From JANMEX01 sp043776635 (lineage in GTDB: Bacteria; Pseudomonadota; Alphaproteobacteria; Rhizobiales; Rhizobiaceae): DNA of 22,281 nt. The position numbers and the translations under genes are program-made. Positions 15,181 to 22,281 of the stretch are shown in pieces. The stretch covers positions 1 through 22,281 of the forward strand of contig JAYVRA010000070.1 of the NCBI GenBank assembly GCA_043776635.1, given 5' to 3'. Numbering within the stretch: the stretch's first letter is position 1; each line of letters starts with the position of its first letter. The notes under the pieces are model-generated. The model saw nothing but the letters and a program-made list of their open reading frames with translations. It was not told where the DNA came from and did no database searches.

Positions 15181-16677
15181 ATGACATCGCTGATGATGCC
15201 AAAGCCCAATGCCAAGACGCTTGAAAAGCGCGGCGAAATCATCGCGCAAATGCGCGAGTTCGTGGATGGCGACGGCATCGTGGACAGCCAAACCGCGATG
15301 CGGGTTTTTGAAAGCGACGGGCTGACCGCCTATCGCCAGATGCCCATGCTTGTGGTGCTGCCGCAGACCACGGCGCAAGTGTCGAAAATCTTGAAATACT
15401 GCGACAGGGAAAAAATCAAAGTTGTGCCGCGCGGCTCCGGCACGTCGCTGTCCGGCGGTGCGCTGCCGCTGGAAGATGCTGTGCTTCTCGTCATGTCGCG
15501 CTTCAACAAAGTGCTCGATGTGGACCTCATGAACCGCACGGTGACAGCCCAGCCCGGCGTTACCAATCTGGGCATCACCCGCGCCGTTGAGGCGGACGGG
15601 TTTTACTATGCGCCCGACCCGTCCAGCCAGATCGCCTGTTCCATCGGCGGCAATGTGGCGGAGAATTCCGGCGGCGTGCATTCGCTGAAATACGGGCTGA
15701 CCGCCAGCAATGTTTTGGGCGTGGAAATGGTGCTCATCAACGGCGATATCATCCGCCTCGGCGGCCAGCATTTGGATAGCGAAGTCTATGATTTGTTAGG
15801 TCTGATGACAGGCTCCGAAGGCCTGCTCGGCGTCGTCACAGAAGTCACTGTGCGCGTGTTGCAAAAGCCGGAAACCGCCCGTGCGGCGCTGATTGGCTTC
15901 TCGTCCAGCGAGGAGGCGGGCCAATGCGTGGCCGATATTATCGGGGCAGGCATTATTCCGGGCGGTATGGAAATGATGGACCGCCCCGCCATTCACGCCG
16001 CTGAAGACTTCGTTCATGCCGGCTATCCGCGTGATATCGAAGCGCTGCTGATTGTCGAACTGGACGGACCTGAGGCGGAAGTCGATGACCTGCTATCGCG
16101 CGTCGAAACCATAGCTAAAGCCAATAATTCGACTACGCTCAAAGTCTCTACAAGTGAAGCCGAACGGATGAATTTCTGGGCGGGACGCAAGGCGGCGTTT
16201 CCGGCAGTCGGACGTATTTCGCCGGATTATTACTGCATGGACGGGACAATCCCGCGCAAAGAATTGCCCAAGGTTTTGAAGGGTATGCGCGAAATGTCCG
16301 AGAAATACGGCCTCAAAGTCGCCAATGTTTTCCACGCGGGAGACGGCAATTTGCACCCGCTCATCCTCTATGATGCCAACATCGAAGGCCAGCTTGAAAA
16401 GGCCGAAAATTTCGGCGCGGATATTTTGCGGCTCTGCGTCGCCGTCGGCGGTGTGCTCACGGGCGAGCATGGTGTGGGCGTTGAAAAGCGCGATTTAATG
16501 CCGGAAATGTTCAACCAGATTGATCTGGACACACAAATGCGCGTGAAATGCGCATTCGATGCCAACCACTTGCTAAACCCCGGGAAAGTGTTCCCCCAAC
16601 TACGCCGCTGCGCGGAGCTGGGCCGGATGCATGTTTCGGGTGGAAATTTGGCTTTTCCAGAAATTCCGAGGTTTTAG
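15181..16677 (+). CDS. glcD: Glycolate oxidase, FAD-binding catalytic subunit GlcD
   Basis: GlcD is the FAD subunit that oxidises glycolate (or a related 2-hydroxy acid) to glyoxylate. The 498-residue product shows the FAD-binding type 4 domain with PRGSGTSLSGG (83-93) and SIGGNVAENSGGVHSLKYG (about 154-172). The oxidase C-terminal domain has VFHAGDGNLHP (383-393), GEHGVGVEKRDLM (428-440) and NPGKVFP (466-472). Length is normal. It is the first of three genes that each overlap by a single base. D-lactate dehydrogenases of the same fold are an alternative, but the glcE and glcF neighbours favour glycolate oxidase. Confidence 0.95.
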   Translation: MTSLMMPKPNAKTLEKRGEIIAQMREFVDGDGIVDSQTAMRVFESDGLTAYRQMPMLVVLPQTTAQVSKILKYCDREKIKVVPRGSGTSLSGGALPLEDAVLLVMSRFNKVLDVDLMNRTVTAQPGVTNLGITRAVEADGFYYAPDPSSQIACSIGGNVAENSGGVHSLKYGLTASNVLGVEMVLINGDIIRLGGQHLDSEVYDLLGLMTGSEGLLGVVTEVTVRVLQKPETARAALIGFSSSEEAGQCVADIIGAGIIPGGMEMMDRPAIHAAEDFVHAGYPRDIEALLIVELDGPEAEVDDLLSRVETIAKANNSTTLKVSTSEAERMNFWAGRKAAFPAVGRISPDYYCMDGTIPRKELPKVLKGMREMSEKYGLKVANVFHAGDGNLHPLILYDANIEGQLEKAENFGADILRLCVAVGGVLTGEHGVGVEKRDLMPEMFNQIDLDTQMRVKCAFDANHLLNPGKVFPQLRRCAELGRMHVSGGNLAFPEIPRF

Positions 16678-17873
16678 TGATAAACCACACTCCCGCCACC
16701 GCCGCAGAAATCCGCGACATCATCCTCGCTGCCACGGAAACCGGCGAGACGCTGGATATATTCGGGCAAGGCTCAAAAAAACGCATCGGCAGGCTGGTTA
16801 CGGCCGACAACAAGCTCGATCTCTCCAAACTCACCGGCGTGAATTTCTATGAGCCGGAAGAGCTGGTAATCTCGCTGAAAGCCGGAACACCGGTAGCTGA
16901 AGTGGAGGCGCTGCTCGCCACCAAAGGCCAACAACTGGCATTCGAGCCGCTGGACTATGCCAATGTGCTGGGCCAAGTGCCTGGCAAAGGCACAATCGGC
17001 GGTGTGCTGGCAACCAATGCGTCCGGTCCGCGACGCCTCAAAGCGGGCGCGGCGCGGGATCATATTTTGGGCATCGAGGCGGTTTCCGGTCGCGGCGAAT
17101 TGTTCAAGTCCGGCGGACGGGTGATGAAGAACGTCACCGGATATGATCTCTCCAAGGGAATGGCAGGCTCATGGGGCACGCTGGCAGTTTTGACGGACGT
17201 AATTTTCAAAGTGCTGCCTGCCGCGCAAACCGAGCAGACTCTGGTGCTGATAGGGTTGGACGATGAGGCCGCAAGCGTCGCCATGGCAGTCGCCATGGGC
17301 TCAAACGCCGAAGTCTCATCCGCCGCACATCTGCCCGTTACGGTGGTTAACAAGGTGATTGACGGCGCACTCATCGCCGCACCTGCCACGCTGCTGCGCA
17401 TCGAAGGCTTTGCCACATCAGTGGCCTATCGCATCGAAAAACTACGCAAACTATTGGGCATCAAGGCCGATATTTTACCGGAAGAAGTCTCTGGCAAACT
17501 CTGGCGCGAAATCCGCGATTGTGTGCCATTTGCCGACCATACCAGCCGCCCGCTGTGGCGCGTTTCTGTGCCGCCGATGAGCGGCCATGCCGTAGTTGCC
17601 GACATCAGATTGGTCACGGGCGTGGATGCCTTTTATGATTGGCAAGGCGGGCTGATTTGGATGCGTATGGAAAGTGGACCGGAAGCCGCGCCCCTGCGCG
17701 CGATTATCAAGAAACACGGCGGTGGCCACGCCACGCTCATCCGCGCCTATGAACATCACCGCCAATCCACCCCCGTCTTCCAGCCCCAACCGCCCGCGCT
17801 TGCAGCGCTTTCGCAGCGGCTCAAGGAACAGTTTGACCCGATGGGAACTTTGAATCCAAGGCGCATGATCTGA
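16677..17873 (+). CDS. glcE: Glycolate oxidase FAD-binding subunit GlcE
   Basis: The GTG at 16677 shares its G with the TAG of glcD and has CGAGG about seven bases upstream; the longer open frame upstream lies inside glcD. The 398-residue product is a GlcD-like FAD protein with GTIGGVLATNASGPRRLKAG (105-124) and GGRVMKNVTGYDLSKGM (about 146-162). It ends in GTLNPRRMI, as usual for GlcE. The subunit is needed for a working GlcDEF oxidase. Its coding region is intact and of normal size. Confidence 0.95.
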   Translation: MINHTPATAAEIRDIILAATETGETLDIFGQGSKKRIGRLVTADNKLDLSKLTGVNFYEPEELVISLKAGTPVAEVEALLATKGQQLAFEPLDYANVLGQVPGKGTIGGVLATNASGPRRLKAGAARDHILGIEAVSGRGELFKSGGRVMKNVTGYDLSKGMAGSWGTLAVLTDVIFKVLPAAQTEQTLVLIGLDDEAASVAMAVAMGSNAEVSSAAHLPVTVVNKVIDGALIAAPATLLRIEGFATSVAYRIEKLRKLLGIKADILPEEVSGKLWREIRDCVPFADHTSRPLWRVSVPPMSGHAVVADIRLVTGVDAFYDWQGGLIWMRMESGPEAAPLRAIIKKHGGGHATLIRAYEHHRQSTPVFQPQPPALAALSQRLKEQFDPMGTLNPRRMI

Positions 17874-19162
17874 TGCAAACATCCTTCAGCCTCGCTCAGC
17901 TTGCCAACCCCGCCACTGCGGAAGCTGAATCCATTCTGCGCTCTTGTGTGCATTGCGGTTTTTGCACCGCGACCTGCCCGACCTATGTGACACTTGGCAA
18001 TGAGCTGGATAGCCCGCGCGGGCGCATTTATCTGATTAAAGACATGCTGGAAAATGACCGCGCCGCTGACAAGGTGACGGTGAAGCACATTGACCGTTGC
18101 CTGTCTTGCCTTGCCTGCATGACCACTTGTCCCTCCGGCGTGAATTACATGCACTTGGTGGACCACGCCCGCGAACATATTGAAAAAACCTACAAACGCC
18201 CCATAGTAGACCGCCTCATTCGCGGGATTTTAGCGGCAGTTTTACCCTATCCGAACCGCTTTAAAACCGCGTTGAAACTGGCGGTCCTTGGCCGCCCGTT
18301 TATCGCCACCTTTGAGAAAATCTCAGCCCTGAAGCCACTCGCCGCAATGCTGAAACTCGCGCCGCAATCCTTGCCTGCCGCCGCGCCGCTGCTGATTGCC
18401 AAGCTTGAAAAACCAATCGCCCGTGTCGCCATTTTGGGCGGCTGTGCGCAGTCGGTTTTGGACCCCGGCATCAACGCCGCCACGCTGCGTTTGCTTAATC
18501 GTCTGAACGTTGAAGTTGTTGCGCCAAAAGGCGAAGGCTGCTGCGGGGCGCTGACACAGCACATGGGCAAGCATGATGCCGCGCTGGCATTTGCTAAGAA
18601 TAATGTTGACGAATGGACCCGCGAAATCGAAAACGGCGGTCTGGATGCGATCATTATCACTACATCCGGCTGCGGCACTACCATTAAAGACTATGGCCAC
18701 ATGCTGCGCCTTGATACCGCCTATAAGGACAAAGCCGCGCGGGTCTCAGCGCTGGCCAAAGACATCACAGAATTTCTCATCACGTTGGATTTACCCGCGC
18801 CAAAATTCAGGGCAGGGATGTCCGTCGCCTACCATTCCGCCTGCTCACTGCAACACGGGCAAAAGGTAACAACCGCCCCAAAACAGCTTTTGACCAACGC
18901 CGGGTTTGTCGTGAAAGAACCTGCCGAAGGCCACCTGTGTTGCGGCTCGGCGGGCACGTACAACATCTTGCAGTCCGACATCGCCACCCAGCTGCGCGAC
19001 CGTAAAGTGAAAAACATCAAAGCCACCGGCGCCGTGATTATCGCTGCCGGAAATCTAGGCTGCATGAAGCAAATCGGCGCGGCGAGCGATATTCCGATTG
19101 TTCATACGGTGGAATTGCTGGACTGGGCTTATGGCGGGGAGAAGCCTGAAAAATTGGATTGA
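17873..19162 (+). CDS. glcF: Glycolate oxidase iron-sulfur subunit GlcF
   Basis: GlcF passes electrons from the flavin subunits to the membrane quinone pool. The 429-residue product has two 4Fe-4S motifs, CVHCGFCTATCP (25-36) and CLSCLACMTTCP (76-87). Two CCG domains follow, with GEGCCGALTQHMG and EGHLCCGSAGTYNI. The ATG at 17873 overlaps the TGA of glcE (TGATG). It is the last gene of the group; the next gene on the strand has different base composition. No hairpin terminator was found directly after it. Confidence 0.95.
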   Translation: MQTSFSLAQLANPATAEAESILRSCVHCGFCTATCPTYVTLGNELDSPRGRIYLIKDMLENDRAADKVTVKHIDRCLSCLACMTTCPSGVNYMHLVDHAREHIEKTYKRPIVDRLIRGILAAVLPYPNRFKTALKLAVLGRPFIATFEKISALKPLAAMLKLAPQSLPAAAPLLIAKLEKPIARVAILGGCAQSVLDPGINAATLRLLNRLNVEVVAPKGEGCCGALTQHMGKHDAALAFAKNNVDEWTREIENGGLDAIIITTSGCGTTIKDYGHMLRLDTAYKDKAARVSALAKDITEFLITLDLPAPKFRAGMSVAYHSACSLQHGQKVTTAPKQLLTNAGFVVKEPAEGHLCCGSAGTYNILQSDIATQLRDRKVKNIKATGAVIIAAGNLGCMKQIGAASDIPIVHTVELLDWAYGGEKPEKLD

Positions 19163-19214
19163 TTATACCTTGCTTTCAATCACGACTTCAAAAAATGGCC
19201 GTCAGTGTGAAAAT

Positions 19215-20144
19215 GTGAATACCCATATAACAACACCCAATCGCCTATTTAAGTATCGTTCGTTTAACGACAAGACTATCGGCATGTTGGTTGACGACCA
19301 ACTCTATTTCGCTGACCCGCGCAGCTTCAACGACCCGTTGGATACTAAACCTACAGTCACAACTGACCTTGACTCGGACACACTCGTAACGACACTTCGA
19401 AATTTAATCGAACAACGAATGGGTGCTGAAATGGAAGCGGCGGCTAAGACTTTGAGGTATAGAGGCACAAAGACAGCTCATATATCCACTATAGTTGCGA
19501 AAAACACCGAACAAGTGATTGAAAACATCAGGTACAATTCAACCAATCCGGAATATGAGTTTGGTGATCCACATCAGTATCTCCTTGGGCAAGAAATTGA
19601 GTCTGAGTTACTTAGTCGTTACGAAACGGGAGTCGTATCTTTTTCTGAGGCCGCTACAAACCCATTGATGTGGAGCCATTATGGTGATCAGCATAGAGGC
19701 CTTTGCGCTGGTTATTCAATTCCTGACGACATCACTCCTGCAACCCTTTACAAAGTAAAATACGGTGGTATCCGAGAAATTAAAGCAAGTAAAATTGCGA
19801 CGATGGTTCAGGGCGATCAGACTGCAAGGAAGCAAGTAGATGAAGCAGTTTTATCAAGAAAGGCGCGGGATTGGCGTTACGAAAAGGAATGGCGCTTAAT
19901 CGGGCGTCGTGGCGAACAGGATTCACCAATTGAGCTTGAGGAAATCACCTTCGGAATGAGATGCAAGAGCGCCGTAAAGTTTGCAGTCGTAATGGCGCTG
20001 CGCGAAAGACACAAACCCGTGACGTTTTTCGAAATATATGTACAGCGAGGGACATTTAATCTCAAAAAACGTAGGCTTAATGTCGAAGAACTTTGCCAAG
20101 GTCTGCCCCGCTATTCTGTTAAAGCTAAGGATTGGTTTTATTGA
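19215..20144 (+). CDS. DUF2971 family protein, probably acquired
   Basis: The likely start is the GTG at 19215, because the DUF2971 core begins soon after with RLFKYRSFNDKTIGMLVDDQ. The frame is open further upstream into glcF, and a TTG at 19170 is an alternative. The 309-residue product has the family marks YFADPRSFNDPLD, an Ser-Phe-Ser-x-x-x-x-NPLMWSHYGDQHRGLC stretch and KARDWRYEKEWRLIG. The function of DUF2971 proteins is unknown; they often sit in accessory and defence-rich regions (general knowledge). Base composition is clearly AT-richer than the flanking genes (lines of 37-50% GC by count), which points to transfer. It appears as a single gene with no partner. Confidence 0.8.
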   Translation: MNTHITTPNRLFKYRSFNDKTIGMLVDDQLYFADPRSFNDPLDTKPTVTTDLDSDTLVTTLRNLIEQRMGAEMEAAAKTLRYRGTKTAHISTIVAKNTEQVIENIRYNSTNPEYEFGDPHQYLLGQEIESELLSRYETGVVSFSEAATNPLMWSHYGDQHRGLCAGYSIPDDITPATLYKVKYGGIREIKASKIATMVQGDQTARKQVDEAVLSRKARDWRYEKEWRLIGRRGEQDSPIELEEITFGMRCKSAVKFAVVMALRERHKPVTFFEIYVQRGTFNLKKRRLNVEELCQGLPRYSVKAKDWFY

Positions 20145-20146
20145 TG

Positions 20147-20176
20147 AAAAAAGCGGCGCAGTTTCCAGCGCCGCTT
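20147..20176 (-). terminator. Rho-independent terminator of the L,D-transpeptidase gene
   Basis: AAGCGGCGC (20151-20159) pairs perfectly with GCGCCGCTT (20168-20176) over an eight-base loop. Read on the minus strand the stem ends in six T's (20152 down to 20147), making a standard terminator 48 bases past the transpeptidase stop. On the plus strand it starts seven bases after the DUF2971 stop and may also slow that transcript, but without a T-run. Confidence 0.85.
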
Positions 20177-20223
20177 CTTATGTGAGGCTAATTTGGTTTT
20201 TACTTGTGCCCCACGCCCCTAAA

Positions 20224-21087
20224 CTATTGCACGATAACTTTCGTGCCCACGCCCACGCGCTCGTATAAATCTGTCACGTCCTCATTGCGCATACGGATGC
20301 AGCCGGAGGAGACATTGTGGCCGATGGTCCATGGCTGGTTTGTGCCGTGGATGCGGTATTGCGTTTCGCCCAGATACATGGCGCGTGCGCCGAGCGGATT
20401 ATCCGGCCCGCCTTGCATATGGTCCGGCAGAATGCGGCCTTCCTTGGCGCGAACGCGGATTTTCATTTCTTCCGGCGGTGTCCATCCCGGCCATTCGGCC
20501 TTGCGGGTAATCTTGTGTGTGCCGGACCATTCGAAACCCGGCTTGCCCACGCCCACGCCATAGCGCCGCGCCTGACCATTGCCTTCGACTAAGAACAGGA
20601 AGCGCTGGGTGGTATCAATCACGATTGTGCCCGCCGGCTGCGTGCTGTCATACGCCACTTCTTGCGGGAAGAATTGCTGGTCAATCTCGCGTGATTGCTT
20701 TGCCGTGATGTGGCGCGGAACCGTTAGCGCGGCCTGCTGCACCAATGGTTCTGCCAGCGTGCGCTGCGGCTCGATTTGCACAATACCGCTGCTGTAACCA
20801 GTGTCGATTTGCACCTGCATCCGCTTTTGGCGCGTGGTCGTCGCGCCTATCACAATCACATCGTTCGACGGTTCGCCGATGATGACATCGCCAAGTGCCG
20901 CCTGCCGCACCTTGTGTGCTTTCAGTTGCGGGGGAATTTGCCGAAGCTGCATCACCCAAGGCGCGGAAAGGTCCGGCGAGACGATGATTGCCTGTTGATC
21001 GGCATAACGGTCGCGGGCAAGCCCGGGGGTGCAAACAAGCGAGAGGACGGCAACGCCCAACAATAGTGAAGTGAATGTTTTACTCAT
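20224..21087 (-). CDS. Exported L,D-transpeptidase (YkuD domain)
   Basis: The enzyme cross-links or remodels peptidoglycan, or attaches outer-membrane proteins to it, in the periplasm. The 287-residue product starts with a signal peptide (hydrophobic residues 7-20, probable cut near ALAR-type GLAR at 22-25). A linker of about 120 residues follows and then a YkuD domain at about 151-286. The catalytic motif is complete: HGTNQPWTIG with His247, and HNVSSGCIRM with Cys263 and Arg265. GAGG lies ten bases before the ATG at 21087. It has its own terminator and is divergent from tag. Which of the L,D-transpeptidases of the cell it is cannot be told. Confidence 0.92.
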   Translation of the reverse strand: MSKTFTSLLLGVAVLSLVCTPGLARDRYADQQAIIVSPDLSAPWVMQLRQIPPQLKAHKVRQAALGDVIIGEPSNDVIVIGATTTRQKRMQVQIDTGYSSGIVQIEPQRTLAEPLVQQAALTVPRHITAKQSREIDQQFFPQEVAYDSTQPAGTIVIDTTQRFLFLVEGNGQARRYGVGVGKPGFEWSGTHKITRKAEWPGWTPPEEMKIRVRAKEGRILPDHMQGGPDNPLGARAMYLGETQYRIHGTNQPWTIGHNVSSGCIRMRNEDVTDLYERVGVGTKVIVQ

Positions 21088-21211
21088 AACCGGCGTACCT
21101 CGAACATTTCGCCACAGATAAATTCAGGACTGAAATTAACCTGTCAGCAGTGTCGCGGAAACATGAAGACAAATGGTGAATCAAATTTCATAAAATGCGT
21201 TTCATGGCGTA

Positions 21212-21228
21212 AACCATTTGATATGGTT
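21212..21228. promoter_or_regulatory. Small dyad between the transpeptidase gene and tag
   Basis: AACCAT (21212-21217) and ATGGTT (21223-21228) form a dyad with a five-base centre, 38 bases before the tag start. It could be an operator or a leader hairpin. The divergent intergenic region (21088-21265) shows no other clear element. Confidence 0.25.
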
Positions 21229-21265
21229 ACGGGCGGGTTGCGAGGCATAGTTAAGGAAATGTAAA

Positions 21266-21901
21266 ATGGCACTGGCGAGCGGCTTAATTGAAAGTTCAGA
21301 CGGCAAAATCCGCTGCTGGTGGCCGGGCGTGGATAGCGAGTACATGCGCTACCACGATGAGGAATGGGGCAACCCCGTCACGGACGACACGCGCTTGTTC
21401 GAGAAAATCTGCCTCGAAGGCTTCCAGTCCGGCCTGTCATGGCTGACAATATTAAGAAAGCGAGCCAATTTCCGCGCCGCATTCGCAGACTTTGATTTCC
21501 ATAAAGTGGCAAAGTTTGGCGATACCGAAATTGAGCGTTTGGTGCAGGACGCCGGCATTGTGCGCCATCGCGGCAAAATTGTTTCCACCATCAACAACGC
21601 CAAACGCGCCATCGCGCTGCGTCAGGAATTCGGCTCGCTGAACGCCTATTTCTGGAGCCATGAGCCACCCATAAATGAGCGCGATTTCACTTGCGACTAC
21701 GCAACGCTGATAGCACGGCCCACTAGTCCTGCCTCCACGCGGCTGTCGAAAGATTTGAAACAGCGCGGTTGGAGCTTCGTCGGCCCCACAACTTGCTATG
21801 CGTTTATGCAGGCCATGGGGCTGGTGAACGACCATGTGGAAGGCTGCCACCGCCGCGAGCCCATTCAAAAAGTGAGGGCGAAATATGCCCGCAAAGACTG
21901 A
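21266..21901 (+). CDS. tag: DNA-3-methyladenine glycosylase I
   Basis: Tag removes 3-methyladenine from alkylated DNA and starts base excision repair. The 211-residue product has the family pattern KIRCWWPG, MRYHDEEWG and ICLEGFQSGLSWLTIL. Glu51 corresponds to the catalytic glutamate of E. coli Tag. The zinc ligands are present: Cys17, His30, His190 and Cys194 (in NDHVEGCHRR). AAGGA lies nine bases before the ATG. The length is slightly above the usual 187-200 because of a short N-terminal extension. The gene is intact although an insertion sequence begins 70 bases downstream. Confidence 0.95.
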   Translation: MALASGLIESSDGKIRCWWPGVDSEYMRYHDEEWGNPVTDDTRLFEKICLEGFQSGLSWLTILRKRANFRAAFADFDFHKVAKFGDTEIERLVQDAGIVRHRGKIVSTINNAKRAIALRQEFGSLNAYFWSHEPPINERDFTCDYATLIARPTSPASTRLSKDLKQRGWSFVGPTTCYAFMQAMGLVNDHVEGCHRREPIQKVRAKYARKD

Positions 21902-21971
21902 TCCGGGAAATCTCGGAGCGATACATGAGCCAAACCTCTCGCGTTTCATCCCGCTGCGCGAGTTGATCTTA
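21885..21971 (+). pseudogene. Possible start of a gene cut off by the IS element
   Basis: An ATG at 21885 lies inside the last codons of tag, with GTGAGGG upstream as a fair ribosome site. It opens MPAKTDPGNLGAIHEP and then SRFIPLRELIL, in frame up to the first base of the IS end at 21972. Overlap with tag suggests translational coupling. The frame continues into the element without meaning. I do not recognise the protein. It may be chance, but overlap, ribosome site and the IS junction together make a truncated downstream gene plausible. Confidence 0.35.
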
Positions 21972-22000
21972 GAGTCTGATTCGAAACTCTTCGAATGTTG

Positions 22001-22281
22001 TCATATCCTTACGAGCATGCGGATGACGCGGCGGATGTGGGCGATGAGCAGCCATGCTTCGGCGCTGGCGATGGTTTTCTCCCAGTTTTTCGACATCCGA
22101 CGGCAGCGTCCGAGCCATGCGAATAGCCTGCCCCGGACCTGATCCGGGGTGCTCTCGACCACCCATCTTCGGGGAATGACTTCAAAGCCCTGCGCGGTGT
22201 CGGAACGCTTGACGATCTGCAGGGTCCAGCGCCCGATTTTCTCCAATGCCCCGCACAGCTTTGGCCCAGCGTAGCCGCCAT
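22001..22281 (-). CDS. IS5-family transposase, C-terminal part
   Basis: The last 92 codons of a DDE transposase enter from the right edge and end with TGA at 22001. Recognisable pieces are GYAGPKLCGALE, GFEVIPRRWVVE, FAWLGRCRRMSKNWEKT and SAEAWLLIAHIRRVIRML, the usual C terminus of IS427-type IS5 transposases. In relatives VVE is followed directly by RT and FAWL. Here eight extra residues (PDQVRGRL) separate them, encoded by a GC palindrome. Because Glu of VVE is the third catalytic residue, the insertion probably harms activity (inference). The frame is otherwise open. Confidence 0.85.
   Translation of the reverse strand, partial: GGYAGPKLCGALEKIGRWTLQIVKRSDTAQGFEVIPRRWVVESTPDQVRGRLFAWLGRCRRMSKNWEKTIASAEAWLLIAHIRRVIRMLVRI
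22131..22149. repeat. GC palindrome inserted in the transposase gene
   Basis: CCCCGGACCTGATCCGGGG has a seven-pair stem (CCCCGGA/TCCGGGG) over five bases. It matches the general look of dispersed intergenic palindromes of alphaproteobacteria, yet here it lies inside a coding frame. The extra DNA is about 24 bases, a multiple of three, so the frame is kept. Confidence 0.75.

Larger units (their letters stand above)
21972..22281 (-). mobile_element. IS5-family insertion sequence, 3' end, cut by the window edge
   Basis: The transposase gene on the minus strand ends at 22001, and GAGTCTGATTCGAAACTC just outside it (21972-21989) is a good candidate for the terminal inverted repeat. It is preceded by TA (21970-21971), the two-base target usual for the IS427 type of IS5 elements. 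The other end lies beyond the window, so the inverted repeat and target duplication cannot be confirmed. The orientation places the 3' end of the transposase towards tag. Confidence 0.75.

Noticed and set aside
19098..19214. Upstream extension of the DUF2971 frame into glcF
   Set aside because: The extra residues are encoded by glcF DNA in another frame and carry no family similarity; the DUF2971 core begins after the GTG at 19215.
21163..21264. Open frame of 33 codons directly upstream of tag
   Set aside because: It has no ribosome site, covers the tag promoter and leader, and shows no known motif. A leader peptide cannot be excluded but there is no support for it.

Overview
The window looks like chromosomal DNA of an alphaproteobacterium, most likely of the order Hyphomicrobiales (Rhizobiales). 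The pointers are an alphaproteobacterial/plant-type glutamate-cysteine ligase beside rsmE, a VtlR-like LysR regulator divergent from a DUF1127 gene, a DUF3422 gene, and short GC-rich palindromic repeats between genes. No tRNA, rRNA or CRISPR array was seen. Coding density is high and most genes are ordinary core metabolism; the accessory signals are repeats, relics and one insertion sequence.

Left part (1-4.7 kb): the first codons of a minus-strand gene leaving the window, a small two-helix membrane protein, the VtlR-like regulator divergent from the DUF1127 gene (readable promoter, structured leader, strong terminator), a DUF937 protein with an expanded repeat tail, and a GMC oxidoreductase pseudogene carrying a stop, a frameshift and an internal deletion.

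Middle part (4.7-8.9 kb): a minus-strand group of a conserved protein with a CxxC site like that of Ada, rsmE and gshA. A class I glutamine amidotransferase is divergent from it. Then comes about 550 bp without an intact gene, holding a nested inverted-repeat structure and a frameshifted antitoxin-like relic.

Carbon-oxidation block (8.9-19.2 kb): a tightly overlapped minus-strand operon of a FadR-type GntR regulator with lutA, lutB and lutC (L-lactate oxidation). A plus-strand series runs divergently from it: a DUF3422 membrane protein, a HAD phosphatase and glcD-glcE-glcF (glycolate oxidase). Three related half-sites overlap the gntR promoter in the shared intergenic region, so the regulator probably controls itself and lutABC and perhaps the divergent gene. 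I infer that the block feeds electrons from 2-hydroxy acids (lactate, glycolate) to the respiratory chain, and that the HAD enzyme may supply glycolate from 2-phosphoglycolate. No permease lies in the window.

Right part (19.2-22.3 kb): an AT-richer DUF2971 gene, probably acquired; an exported L,D-transpeptidase with its own terminator; tag (3-methyladenine DNA glycosylase I); and the 3' end of an IS5-family element that seems to have cut off a gene overlapping tag. The transposase carries a short GC palindrome inserted in frame just after the presumed catalytic glutamate. I saw no clear multi-gene unknown system. The best leads are that palindrome insertion, the nested inverted repeat at 8.4-8.65 kb, and the DUF3422/lut/glc association.
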